Assembly: GCA_003241215.1 (NCBI GenBank)
Contig: QFOL01000155.1
Span: forward strand, 1 to 8,841
DNA length: 8,841 nucleotides
Direction: 5' to 3'
DNA from: Agrobacterium fabrum
GTDB lineage: Bacteria; Pseudomonadota; Alphaproteobacteria; Rhizobiales; Rhizobiaceae
Shown here: piece by piece, positions 1-6,747 of the stretch
Layout: each line of letters starts with the position of its first letter
Numbering within the stretch: the first letter of the stretch is position 1
Position numbers and translations under genes: made by a program
Notes under the pieces: generated by a model
Told to the model about the DNA's origin: nothing
What the model saw: the letters and a program-made list of their open reading frames with translations, nothing else
Databases searched by the model: none

Positions 1-371
1 AGCGATTCCGACGCTTCCCATTGCTGCTTCGGCACCGCCTGGATGCAGCCGCGCCAGATTTCCGCGAGATAACCCGATGTATAGATCGTCATCGAGGCGC
101 CGGCGGCAAAGAGCGGCGGCAGTTCCAGCCCGGCAAGGCTGAGGCCGTAATAGGACAGGAACAGGATCATCAGCACCGGAATGCCCTGGATCACCTGGAT
201 ATAGGTGCCGGCGGCAATGCGCAGCGCCTTGAAATTCGAGGTGCGGGCGAGCGCCACGAAGAAGCCGACAATGCCGCCGCCGATAAGCGCAATGATCGTC
301 AGAAGCACGGTCCATTGCAGGGCGGTCAGCAGGAAGCCGAATTCGTTCCAGCCGAAAGTTCGAAGAGTCAT
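1..371 (-). CDS. Amino-acid ABC transporter permease, HisM/HisQ type (partial, C-terminus outside window)
   Basis: Inner-membrane subunit of a polar amino acid importer; 124 residues are visible before the gene leaves the window. Residues about 13-43 and 57-85 are hydrophobic segments typical of the family N-terminus, and WTVLLTIIALIGGGIVG (20-36) is the first clear helix. SGYLAEIWRGCIQAVPKQQW (99-118) leads into the start of the cytoplasmic EAA loop (EASESL, 119-124), which couples to the ATPase; the glycine expected next lies beyond the edge. The ATG overlaps the stop of the upstream permease by four bases (ATGA), so the two are translationally coupled and probably form a heterodimeric channel. 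The substrate is inferred only from neighbours to be a proline-like imino acid. Confidence 0.93.
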   Translation of the reverse strand, partial: MTLRTFGWNEFGFLLTALQWTVLLTIIALIGGGIVGFFVALARTSNFKALRIAAGTYIQVIQGIPVLMILFLSYYGLSLAGLELPPLFAAGASMTIYTSGYLAEIWRGCIQAVPKQQWEASES

Positions 372-1072
372 GACTGCACCTCCGGCATGGCGGTCATCGT
401 CTTGCGGGCAACACGGCGGCCAAACAGCCACATGCCGACAAGGGCAAGGATGAGCCGCAGGCTGAGCGCCAGCGCAAGATAGATGAGCGTGACGACGATA
501 TAGACCTCGAAGGAGCGATAGGTCTGCGATTCCACGAAGGCTGCGGCAGCCGCAAGCTCATGGGTGGAAATGGCCGAACATATGCTCGATGCCAGCATCA
601 TCAGCACGAACTGGCTGCACAGCGAGGGATAGACCTTGGCGATGGCCGGCACGATGATGACGTGGCGATAAATCTGGTACTTGGTAAAGCCGAGCGCCTC
701 ACCCGCCTCGATCTGCGACTTGTGCACCGCCTCGATGCCGGCACGGATGATTTCCGTCGAATAGGCCGCAAGGTTGATCGTCATGCCGATCAGCGCCGCC
801 GTATCCGCCCCTACCCTGAAGCCGAGGCCCGGCAGGCCGAAATAGACGATGAAAAGCTGCACGAGAAACGGCGTGTTGCGGATGACTTCCACATAACCGT
901 CCACGATGATGCGGACGATGCCGCCATTGATGGACCGCAGCGAGGCCAAAAGAATGCCGAAAGCGCAGCCGAGCACGATGGACAGGACAGACAGCTTGAT
1001 CGTCAGCCATATGCCGTTCAGAATCTCGTTCTGATACTGGGCGAGCGCGCCGAATTGGAATGTATAGGACAT
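368..1072 (-). CDS. Amino-acid ABC transporter permease, HisQ/HisM type
   Basis: Complete 234-residue membrane subunit of a polar amino acid importer, a normal length for the family. Hydrophobic segments lie at about 20-45, 68-85, 92-110, 150-170 and 190-216. PFLVQLFIVYFGLPG (68-82) is the conserved family block, and the EAA loop EAGEALGFTKYQIYRHVIIV (122-141) is complete and contacts the ATPase. The start is an ATG with GGAG seven bases upstream (AACGGAGTGACGC-ATG). It lies 67 bases after the solute-binding protein gene and overlaps the next permease by ATGA. Together they give the usual binding protein-permease-permease order. The ATPase is not adjacent; a candidate lies at 8085-8807. Confidence 0.95.
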   Translation of the reverse strand: MSYTFQFGALAQYQNEILNGIWLTIKLSVLSIVLGCAFGILLASLRSINGGIVRIIVDGYVEVIRNTPFLVQLFIVYFGLPGLGFRVGADTAALIGMTINLAAYSTEIIRAGIEAVHKSQIEAGEALGFTKYQIYRHVIIVPAIAKVYPSLCSQFVLMMLASSICSAISTHELAAAAAFVESQTYRSFEVYIVVTLIYLALALSLRLILALVGMWLFGRRVARKTMTAMPEVQS

Positions 1073-1097
1073 GCGTCACTCCGTTGACATTTCCCGG

Positions 1098-1123
1098 GCC
1101 CGCCGAAAATCTTCCCGGCGGGC
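1098..1123 (-). terminator. Stem-loop between binding-protein and permease genes
   Basis: An 8-bp perfect GC stem (GCCCGCCG at 1098-1105 pairing with CGGCGGGC at 1116-1123) closes a 10-base loop, 16 bases after the binding-protein stop codon. No T-run follows on the transcribed strand, so it is more likely a 3' mRNA stabiliser or partial attenuator than a full terminator. Such hairpins commonly let periplasmic binding proteins be made in excess over the permeases. The function is inferred; the structure is seen directly. Confidence 0.6.
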
Positions 1124-1139
1124 GCGTTGAAAGGCTCAA

Positions 1140-1943
1140 TCAGAAGCTTGGCAATTGCGGCAGCGGACGGCCGGTCCACTTGACCGAGATGCGGTCGAGA
1201 TCGCCGGACATCTTCATGAGGTAGATGGAGGTGTTCAGCCATTGCCGCAGCTCGAAATCCTCAAGCTTGGTCGCCATGGAGTTGCCCTGCTGGAAGAAGG
1301 TGAAACCAACCTGCAGGCCGGCTTCCGGACGCTGCTTGATGATCGCTTCGCCAACCGTGGACGGCAATGCCACGGCATCGACCTGACCGGCAAGCAATGC
1401 CTGGGCGCTGGTGGAATCGTCTTCGTAAACGACGATTTCGAGACCTTCGACATTGGCCTTGCGCAGCGCGGTTTCCTGCGAGGAGCCGCGATTGACCGAA
1501 ACGCGCTTGCCCTTGAGGCTGTCGAGATTTTCGAACTTCTGGTCCTTGCCGGAGATGATGTCCATGTTGAAGGCGCTGTAGGGCTGCGTGAACATCACGG
1601 TCTTGGCGCGTTCACCGGTCGGCGCAAGCGTCGCAACGAGGAAATCGACCTTGCCGGTCTGAAGTGCGGGAATACGCGCAGGCGGTGTCAGCGGCACCAG
1701 TTCCACCGGCAGCGACAGGTAAGAGCCGATGAGATTGGCGACATCAACGTCATAACCGGAAGGATTGCCCTTCTCATCCACCATGCCCATCGGCGGCGCA
1801 CCGGTCAGAACACCGATCTTGACCTTGCCGCGCGCCGTGATCTCGCTGAGCGAGACGGCATGGGCGGATGTGCTGGCGGCAAGCGTTGCTGCTGCAACAC
1901 CGACGGCAACGGTCATGTTCTTCAGAAATCTTGAAATGCTCAT
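1140..1943 (-). CDS. Periplasmic solute-binding protein of an amino-acid ABC transporter (SBP family 3)
   Basis: A 267-residue secreted binding protein that would deliver ligand to the two downstream permeases. Residues 1-29 form a Sec signal peptide (MSISRFLKN, an alanine-rich core, AHA then V30 as the likely cleavage site). There is no lipobox cysteine, so it should be soluble in the periplasm. Family 3 marks are VKIGVLTGAPPMGMVDEKGN (41-60), GYDVDVANLI (63-72), TLAPTGERAKTVMFTQPY (105-122) with R112 for the ligand carboxylate, and RGSSQET (152-158). The usual aspartate that holds the ligand amino group, expected a few residues after VDA (188-190), appears to be P194 or S195. I chose the ATG at 1943 because GGAGGAGAAACC precedes it directly; the upstream TTG at 1976 would put the Shine-Dalgarno sequence inside the coding region. 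It is divergent from the gene at 2237, with palindromic operator candidates between. Confidence 0.93.
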   Translation of the reverse strand: MSISRFLKNMTVAVGVAAATLAASTSAHAVSLSEITARGKVKIGVLTGAPPMGMVDEKGNPSGYDVDVANLIGSYLSLPVELVPLTPPARIPALQTGKVDFLVATLAPTGERAKTVMFTQPYSAFNMDIISGKDQKFENLDSLKGKRVSVNRGSSQETALRKANVEGLEIVVYEDDSTSAQALLAGQVDAVALPSTVGEAIIKQRPEAGLQVGFTFFQQGNSMATKLEDFELRQWLNTSIYLMKMSGDLDRISVKWTGRPLPQLPSF

Positions 1944-2005
1944 GGTTTCTCCTCCAACCTTATAGTGGCTGCCCAAATGGAACAGCGGCCTTGCGCAAAC
2001 CGGAA

Positions 2006-2023
2006 AATGTTCTCGATAACATT
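2006..2023. promoter_or_regulatory. Putative LacI/GntR-type operator, leftward-promoter side
   Basis: AATGTTCTCGATAACATT is an 18-bp inverted repeat around a central CG with a single mismatched base pair. It differs by one base from ATGTTA-N4-TAACAT, the consensus I remember for E. coli GntR. It lies 63 bp upstream of the binding-protein ATG, where a bound repressor could cover the promoter start site. The likely binder is the LacI-family protein at 2661-3737. Confidence 0.55.
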
Positions 2024-2168
2024 CTAACGCGATTGACTAAAAACTCCTCCCAAGAAACCGCGAAAGCACAAAACCGGATGAATTTCCCATTAAATTCAAT
2101 GTTTTTGGCTGGTTATCGATTTTCCTCTGTTCGACACCGTTTCACGTTCTTGGCAGGATCAATAATGC

Positions 2169-2184
2169 ATGTTATCGGTATCAT
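2169..2184. promoter_or_regulatory. Putative LacI/GntR-type operator, rightward side
   Basis: ATGTTATCGGTATCAT is a second imperfect palindrome centred on CG. It fits TGNTANCGNTANCA exactly and differs by one base from ATGTTA-N4-TAACAT. It ends 52 bp before the ATG of the gene at 2237, so it could control that gene and the repressor downstream, giving autoregulation. Its resemblance to the 2006-2023 palindrome suggests one regulator binds both. Confidence 0.55.
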
Positions 2185-2236
2185 TGCAAGTCCGATCTAC
2201 AGAACTGTTTCGGTTGGCAATCATTCGGGAGGAAAC

Positions 2237-2557
2237 ATGTACACACGCTCGGCAATTTTCGAAGGCAGGATTCACCCCGGCCGGGAGGAGGAGTTTTTCC
2301 GCATCGTCGAGGAGAAATTGCTGCCGGTCTGGAAACGCATGCCGAATGCGCAGGCCGTGCGGGTGATGCGCACCGAGCGCACGGACCCGGACGCCGCCTC
2401 GATCATCATGGTGCAGGAAATCGACTATCCGTCGATGGAGGCAGTGGAGGAAGCGCTGGTTTCCCCCGTCCGGCTGGAAGGCCGGGTGCTGACGGATGAG
2501 ATGATGAGTATGTGCGACGGGCGTTTTTACCATCTGGTCTATAGCCGCGTCGCATAA
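2237..2557 (+). CDS. Small probable dimeric alpha/beta-barrel (ferredoxin-fold) protein, function unknown
   Basis: A 106-residue cytosolic protein. The pattern is beta (TRSAIFEGRIH, 3-13), helix (PGREEEFFRIVEEKLLPVWK, 14-33), beta (AQAVRVMRTER, 39-49), beta (SIIMVQEIDY, 55-64), helix (SMEAVEEALVSP, 66-77) and a final beta strand (GRFYHLVYSRV, 95-105). This is the layout of dimeric alpha/beta-barrel proteins such as the EthD and antibiotic-biosynthesis-monooxygenase groups, but I see no decisive family motif and assign no reaction. The start is fixed by GGGAGGAAAC just before ATG; an in-frame ATG at 2165 with a weaker AGGA would place operator 2169-2184 inside the gene. It is first in a plus-strand pair with the LacI regulator and may be co-regulated with the transporter. 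It could be a small enzyme or a stress or binding accessory of the pathway. Confidence 0.82.
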   Translation: MYTRSAIFEGRIHPGREEEFFRIVEEKLLPVWKRMPNAQAVRVMRTERTDPDAASIIMVQEIDYPSMEAVEEALVSPVRLEGRVLTDEMMSMCDGRFYHLVYSRVA

Positions 2558-2564
2558 ATCCGGT

Positions 2565-2606
2565 GCACGCCGCATCGATCTGCAATCATACGGCGTGCTT
2601 TCCCTT
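2565..2606 (+). terminator. Hairpin after small gene, possible terminator
   Basis: An 8-bp perfect stem (GCACGCCG at 2565-2572 with CGGCGTGC at 2591-2598) closes an 18-base loop seven bases after the stop codon, followed by TTTCCCTT. The loop is long and the T-run interrupted, so termination may be partial. This would let some transcription continue into the repressor gene 103 bp downstream. Confidence 0.4.
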
Positions 2607-2631
2607 GATATCTTCGTGTATGTCTTGTCCT

Positions 2632-2641
2632 GAACCGGTTC
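2632..2641. promoter_or_regulatory. Perfect 10-bp palindrome upstream of repressor gene
   Basis: GAACCGGTTC is self-complementary around a central CG and ends six bases before the AGGGAG Shine-Dalgarno of the LacI-family gene. Its sequence differs from the two ATGTTA-type palindromes, so it would need another binder or be chance. It is listed because its position next to the start region suits a regulatory site. Confidence 0.2.
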
Positions 2642-2660
2642 GAATTTAGGGAGACATGCT

Positions 2661-3737
2661 TTGGTGGAGCGCACGCCCTTGGCCGCAGCGTTAGTCACGT
2701 CAAAAAAAGCAACCATGAGCGATGTCTCGAAACTCGCGGGCGTCTCCAAGATGACCGTTTCGCGGGTGCTGGCCGATCCCGCGCTGGTGTCGGAAGAGAC
2801 ACGCCAGAAAGTGATGAAAGCCATCGAGAAGCTGGGTTATGTGCCAGACCGGATCGCCGGCTCGCTATCCTCCCGCCGCACCAATTTCATCACCGCCATC
2901 CTGCCGACGCTCACCAACTCCAATTTCGCCGATAGTGCGCAGGGACTCGCCAATGCGCTGCGCGCCGCCGACTATCAATTGCTGATCGGCTACACCATGT
3001 ACGATCTGCAGGAGGAGGAGCGCGTCATCCGCACCATGATGGAGCGCCGCCCCGACGCCATCGTCGTCGCCGGCACGGTGCATACCAAGATGGCGAGCGA
3101 GGTGCTGATGCGCGCCGGTATTCCGATCGTGGAAATCTGGGATGTGCCGGAACACCCGATCGATCATGCGGTCGGTTTTTCCAATTATGAAGTGGGAAGA
3201 ACCGCCGCCAAGCATCTGATATCGCTTGGTTTCAAGCGAATTGGCGCGCTCGGTTCAAGGGCTGATGGCGATGTGAAGGACTGGCGCGGCGAAAGCCGCC
3301 TGCTCGGCTTTGGTGCCGCACTTCGCGAAGCCGGCATTGCCGACGATCTCATCATCCGCGAAGGCAGCGCCCCGGTCTCCTATGACCACGGGGCAAAAAC
3401 ACTGGGCTCGCTGCTTGAAAAGGCGCCGAATGTCGAAGGCATTTTCGCAGTCTCCGATATTTCCGCCGTCGGCGCGCTGATGGAATGTCATCGCCGTGGC
3501 ATTCATGTGCCCGACCAGGTCTCGATTCTCGGCTTCGGCGACTTCGATATCGGCCGGCAATGTTACCCTGCAATTTCAACGATCCGCGTCGACGCCCAGA
3601 TGATCGGCCGCAGGGCGGGCGAGTTGCTGCTTTCGATACTGGAGGCGGAAAAGGATGCCATTGTTCCCGAGGGTGCAAGGGTGGATGTCGGCTTCGAGCT
3701 GATCGTTCGGGAGACGACGAAGCGGCTGGGCGGGTGA
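2661..3737 (+). CDS. LacI-family transcriptional repressor, GntR(E. coli)-like
   Basis: A 358-residue DNA-binding regulator, a normal length for LacI/GalR proteins. The N-terminal helix-turn-helix is DVSKLAGVSKMTVSRVL (21-37); the hinge YVPDRIAGSLSS (60-71) contains the leucine that usually wedges into a central CG step. The rest is a sugar-binding-like core, including VGFSNYEVGRTAAKHLISLG, VSDISAVGALMECHRRGI and ILGFGDFDIG. The VSKMTVSR recognition segment and the DIG block resemble E. coli GntR (gluconate regulator) as I remember it. The effector here is more likely a pathway substrate given the neighbours. The start is TTG at 2661 with AGGGAG seven bases upstream, or GTG at 2664; the in-frame ATG at 2715 would cut into the first helix. 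Probable targets are the palindromes at 2006-2023 and 2169-2184. It converges on the racemase-family gene. Confidence 0.93.
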   Translation: MVERTPLAAALVTSKKATMSDVSKLAGVSKMTVSRVLADPALVSEETRQKVMKAIEKLGYVPDRIAGSLSSRRTNFITAILPTLTNSNFADSAQGLANALRAADYQLLIGYTMYDLQEEERVIRTMMERRPDAIVVAGTVHTKMASEVLMRAGIPIVEIWDVPEHPIDHAVGFSNYEVGRTAAKHLISLGFKRIGALGSRADGDVKDWRGESRLLGFGAALREAGIADDLIIREGSAPVSYDHGAKTLGSLLEKAPNVEGIFAVSDISAVGALMECHRRGIHVPDQVSILGFGDFDIGRQCYPAISTIRVDAQMIGRRAGELLLSILEAEKDAIVPEGARVDVGFELIVRETTKRLGG

Positions 3738-3769
3738 GCGTCTAGCCCTATTGGGACGAGCGGATGCTG

Positions 3770-3901
3770 CTTGCTTCTTCTCCCCGCCGGGGAGAAGTCC
3801 GCGGCAGCGGGATGAGGGGGCTAGCTCTCCGCATATCGTTAGCGTTACCCCCTCATCCGACCCTTCGGGCCACCTTCTCCCCGGCGGGGAGAAGAAACAA
3901 G
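3770..3901. repeat. 132-bp composite inverted repeat element (rhizobial intergenic palindrome)
   Basis: Two facing copies of an approximately 50-bp unit surround a 27-bp centre. Each unit has a hairpin with 9-bp arms CTTCTCCCC/GGGGAGAAG and a 3-base loop (3777-3797 and 3874-3894, exact reverse complements) and an inner GGATGAGGGGG arm (3810-3820, with its complement at 3848-3858). Matching flanks CTTG-C/T-TTCTTC extend the ends. The whole can fold into one large cruciform, or two strong hairpins that could stop the converging transcripts. I recognise this motif type as dispersed between genes in Agrobacterium/Rhizobium. There is no coding potential. Confidence 0.85.
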
Positions 3902-3925
3902 TGGCACCATCCTCACCCATTCTCG

Positions 3926-3962
3926 ACGTCATCCTCGGGCTTGACCCGAGGACCCACGCCTC
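3926..3962. repeat. Dispersed alphaproteobacterial hairpin repeat (GTCATCCTCGGG type)
   Basis: GTCATCCTCGGG begins a short repeat with a 7-bp stem (CCTCGGG at 3933-3939, CCCGAGG at 3945-3951) and loop CTTGA, followed by ACCCACGCC. I recognise it from memory as a widely scattered intergenic motif of Rhizobiales. It sits 22 bp beyond the stop of the racemase-family gene and could add to bidirectional termination with the larger element at 3770-3901. Confidence 0.7.
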
Positions 3963-3983
3963 ACGCGCAAGGAGGGAGTTCCC

Positions 3984-5012
3984 CTACCGCGCACCCCACG
4001 TATCCGTCAGACGATACCCTTCCGGCCACGGATCGGACGGATCGAGCATGTGCTGATGGATCCCGGTGATCCAGCCGCGGCCGGAGATTTCCGGCAGGAT
4101 GGCCGGACGATCACCGACCTTGGTGGTTCCGAGAATACGGCCGGTGAAAGTTGAGCCGATCAGCGACACCGCCGTCAGCATTTCCCCCTCCTTCATTTCG
4201 CCGCGCGCATGCAGCACCGCCATACGGGCCGAAAGCGCCGTGCCTGTCGGCGAACGGTCCACCTTGCCCGGCTGGATGGCAACGGCCGCCCCTGCCCGCA
4301 GGCCTTCGGCCGTGCGCTCCACTTTGCCGGCAAACAGGCAGAAGGAAAAATGCCGCCAGTCCGGGTTTTCGGGATGGTCGAAGCCCAAAGCCTTGTTGGC
4401 GGCATTGGTGATGCGCACGCCGAGGCGGGCAATCTCATGCGCCTCTTCCGGCTTCAGGCTGAAGCCCATCGCCTCGGCATCGACGATGACGAAGCTGTCG
4501 CCGCCATAGGCCGTGTCCACCTTCAGCGTACCGAGGCCTTCGACATCGAGTTCGACATCGAGTTTTGCGGCGAAGCTCGGTAGGTTCTGCACGAAAATGC
4601 GCTCGGCCTTGCCGTTGCGGCATTCGGCGCGCACCCTCACCAGTCCGCCGGGCGCTTCCAGCAGCATATGGGTTTCCGGCTCCTGCATCGGCACGATGCC
4701 GCCATCCAGAAGCACGGTGGAAACGCAGATGGAATTGGAGCCGGACATGGGCGGCGTGTCTTCCGGCTCCATGATGATGAAGGCGGCATCCGCATCCGGA
4801 TGTTTCGGCGGCACCAGAAGATTGACATGGCGGAACACGCCGCCGCGCGGCTCGTTGAGCACGAAATTGCGCAACGTCTCATCGCGGGCGATGAAGCGGC
4901 TCTGCTCCCAGATCGTTTCGCCCGGCGGCGGCCTGACACCGCCGACGATCACATCCCCTACTTCGCCTTCCGCATGGGCGGAAATGACATGAACGGTCTT
5001 GATACTGCGCAT
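3984..5012 (-). CDS. Proline racemase superfamily protein (hydroxyproline epimerase / 3-hydroxyproline dehydratase type) with Ser/Thr catalytic pair
   Basis: A 342-residue cytosolic enzyme of the proline racemase, 4-hydroxyproline 2-epimerase and trans-3-hydroxy-L-proline dehydratase superfamily, near full family length. Family blocks are [10 protein letters not shown] (13-22), the first catalytic loop [17 protein letters not shown] (89-105), [12 protein letters not shown] (168-179) and the second loop [20 protein letters not shown] (252-271). Where racemases and many epimerases have Cys in MCGH and DRSPCGTG, this protein has Ser90 and Thr256, and Ser92 replaces the usual His. Thr at the second site is known from trans-3-hydroxyproline dehydratases; Ser at the first makes two-thiol proton exchange impossible. 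I therefore favour a dehydratase or an altered epimerase. The ATG follows TAAGGAGTTTTGA; the Shine-Dalgarno overlaps the stop of the aconitase X gene ten bases upstream, so the two are coupled. A 12-bp tandem duplication lies within it at 4539-4562. Confidence 0.9.
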   Translation of the reverse strand: MRSIKTVHVISAHAEGEVGDVIVGGVRPPPGETIWEQSRFIARDETLRNFVLNEPRGGVFRHVNLLVPPKHPDADAAFIIMEPEDTPPMSGSNSICVSTVLLDGGIVPMQEPETHMLLEAPGGLVRVRAECRNGKAERIFVQNLPSFAAKLDVELDVEGLGTLKVDTAYGGDSFVIVDAEAMGFSLKPEEAHEIARLGVRITNAANKALGFDHPENPDWRHFSFCLFAGKVERTAEGLRAGAAVAIQPGKVDRSPTGTALSARMAVLHARGEMKEGEMLTAVSLIGSTFTGRILGTTKVGDRPAILPEISGRGWITGIHQHMLDPSDPWPEGYRLTDTWGAR

Positions 5013-5022
5013 TCAAAACTCC

Positions 5023-6732
5023 TTAGGAAAGCCATGAAGGAAGAAGGGATGGGGCACGCCCGGTCAGCGCGCTTTCAACGCAATCGGCAAGGCTGCCGAA
5101 GCGCACGGCGCGACCGCTAAGGCCGGGTCCGTAATGGGCGTATTTGCCTGAATTCGTCATCAGGGCACGGGTCTTCGTCGGGAAAACCGGCTCGGAAATG
5201 GAGCACCAGCAAAGATCAGGCAGCACCTGCACGCCGCTGTCGCGCAGGCTTTGCAAAGTGCCGTCCTGCCCGGCTGCATCGATGACCTGCTGGCCGGCTG
5301 TGACGATGACGGCGACATCCGCGTGACGCCGCCGGCCGGCAAATTCAGCCGCAAGGGCGTGGCACTCCTCCAGCGAGGCGTGCGGGCTGCCGATGGCGAC
5401 AAGTTGCACCTCTTCCGGTCCCTCATTGAGAAGCGACCAGCCGGCGGCCATATCGGAGGGTGAAACAGTGACGATATCGGCCGTTTCGAGAGGCGGAAGA
5501 CCGGCTTCCGGCGTTACGCCCTCTATATGAAGCATGGGCGCAGCGGAGGTGGTGCCGAAAGCGGCGCAAAGCGCCTTTAGATCATCCCGTGACGGCTTCG
5601 CAGGGCCAAGGCCGCGCAGCAGCGGAATGCAATCCGGCGCGGCCTTGCCCGCCAGATAACCGATGAGCGGCCAGAAGGCATCATCGATACCGGCTGGCAA
5701 CGCCACATTGACGATGCGCTGAGGACGGCGATTTTCCTCCAGATAGACGCCGGCAAGCGGCGCCCTGCCCGTCAGCGCGATGCAGAGATCGAGAAAATCC
5801 GGATGTTTCGCCGTGCGCGCGCCAAGAACCGTATTGGCGAAGATCACCGCGTTCGATTCGGCCCAGGCGATCATGTCGCCGGCCTGCGGCGCGCTGTCGA
5901 GCAGGTAAGGCGAACAGGTGAAAGTCGGGCGACAGCCCATGCGCACATAGGCATCCGCCAGCCTTGCGGCCGGGTCGCCGAAATCCTCCGGCATGCCCTG
6001 CGAACGCCAATGCGCCTTGTCCACCGAAATGGCGTTCATGGTCGTCGGCACCCGTACCTTCGCACCCATCTCCGCCATTTTTTCCGCGAAGGTGAGATTT
6101 GCGGGGCTGGCATAGATGCAGCCGTCAATATGGCCCTGCGTGACATCGACAAGCGCCGATGCCCCCTGCTGGGCGGCCATGGCGACGGTGATGCGCATGG
6201 CCTGCTGCACGGCGGTGCCATCGCGTCCTTCGAGCATGGCCCGGTCGTCATCCCTGAGATCGAGATGCGCCGTCGCCGGCGGCGTGATGGCAAGGGAAAC
6301 GCCATCGGCTTCGATGGCCGTCTCATCGATACGGACATGAACAGCTTTGGAGAACCGGGCGAAATTTTCCGCGTCAAGGCGCAGCACCGGCAAAGGCTTG
6401 CCGAACATTTCGGCGGCGATCAGCGCGCCCAGTGTCAGCACGTCCTCGGCCTCGCAGAAGACCAGCGCCGAGGGCGCACGGCCCGTCAGGATAAGATCGA
6501 GCAAGACGCCCGAACCGGTGCAGGAGCCACGGCTGGTGGGCATGAACAGCACGCCGCCGGTGAGACAGACACCATGCAATGGGTGGTGCACGTCGATCAC
6601 CCCACCGGTGGCGGGATCGACGCCGCCCCAAAAACTCAGCGCTTCGGTCGTCGCAATCACGGGACCTTCAGCCGCCCCCGGCAAAATGCTGCGGGCTTCA
6701 GGAACGGCTGTTGTCGAAACGGCAGAAGACAT
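5023..6732 (-). CDS. acnX: Aconitase X, fused swivel plus catalytic domains; probable cis-3-hydroxy-L-proline dehydratase
   Basis: A 569-residue cytosolic member of the aconitase superfamily (AcnX). Characterised bacterial AcnX enzymes dehydrate cis-3-hydroxy-L-proline to delta1-pyrroline-2-carboxylate using an iron centre. Residues about 20-118 are the small swivel domain (DUF126; [20 protein letters not shown], 68-87). Residues about 155-569 are the large DUF521 part: [11 protein letters not shown] (228-238), [16 protein letters not shown] (265-280), [15 protein letters not shown] (299-313), [19 protein letters not shown] (320-338), [11 protein letters not shown] (505-515) and [13 protein letters not shown] (525-537). 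C71, C267, C273, C508 and C510 are candidate cluster or catalytic cysteines. Archaeal homologues split the two domains; here they are fused. The ATG at 6732 follows GGGGAG by seven bases; a TTG at 6747 would include that site. It lies 111 bp after the FAD dehydrogenase gene, with a repeat between. Hydroxyproline neighbours support the substrate, though it is untested. Confidence 0.92.
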   Translation of the reverse strand: MSSAVSTTAVPEARSILPGAAEGPVIATTEALSFWGGVDPATGGVIDVHHPLHGVCLTGGVLFMPTSRGSCTGSGVLLDLILTGRAPSALVFCEAEDVLTLGALIAAEMFGKPLPVLRLDAENFARFSKAVHVRIDETAIEADGVSLAITPPATAHLDLRDDDRAMLEGRDGTAVQQAMRITVAMAAQQGASALVDVTQGHIDGCIYASPANLTFAEKMAEMGAKVRVPTTMNAISVDKAHWRSQGMPEDFGDPAARLADAYVRMGCRPTFTCSPYLLDSAPQAGDMIAWAESNAVIFANTVLGARTAKHPDFLDLCIALTGRAPLAGVYLEENRRPQRIVNVALPAGIDDAFWPLIGYLAGKAAPDCIPLLRGLGPAKPSRDDLKALCAAFGTTSAAPMLHIEGVTPEAGLPPLETADIVTVSPSDMAAGWSLLNEGPEEVQLVAIGSPHASLEECHALAAEFAGRRRHADVAVIVTAGQQVIDAAGQDGTLQSLRDSGVQVLPDLCWCSISEPVFPTKTRALMTNSGKYAHYGPGLSGRAVRFGSLADCVESALTGRAPSLLPSWLS

Positions 6733-6747
6733 CGAAAATCTCCCCAA

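Larger units (their letters stand above)
1944..2236. promoter_or_regulatory. Divergent control region between transporter operon and small gene/repressor
   Basis: These 293 non-coding bases are AT-richer than the flanking genes and separate two divergent transcription units. They hold two palindromes with a central CG (2006-2023 and 2169-2184), separated centre to centre by about 162 bp. A possible -10 for the leftward operon is TAGAAT on the minus strand (plus positions 2021-2026), partly overlapping the first palindrome, but no convincing -35 lies at the right spacing. No clear rightward promoter was found. Strong Shine-Dalgarno sequences lie at both ends (GGAGGAG before 1943, GGGAGGAAAC before 2237). 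Confidence 0.6.

Noticed and set aside
1969..1974. TATAAG on the minus strand as a -10 box for the transporter operon
   Set aside because: It would start transcription inside the Shine-Dalgarno sequence, leaving no usable leader.
1944..1976. Upstream TTG start for the binding protein, adding 11 residues
   Set aside because: It would translate the GGAGGAG ribosome site, and the signal peptide begins properly at the ATG at 1943.
2109..2125. GGTTATCGATTTTCC as a third operator
   Set aside because: Only the left half resembles the other palindromes; the right half does not match.
1868..2236. Long open frame extending the small gene upstream
   Set aside because: It runs through the control region and into the binding-protein gene; the best ribosome site is directly before 2237.
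3751..4069. Open frames across the convergent intergenic region
   Set aside because: They are made by the palindromic repeats and the antisense end of the racemase-family gene and show no protein family features.
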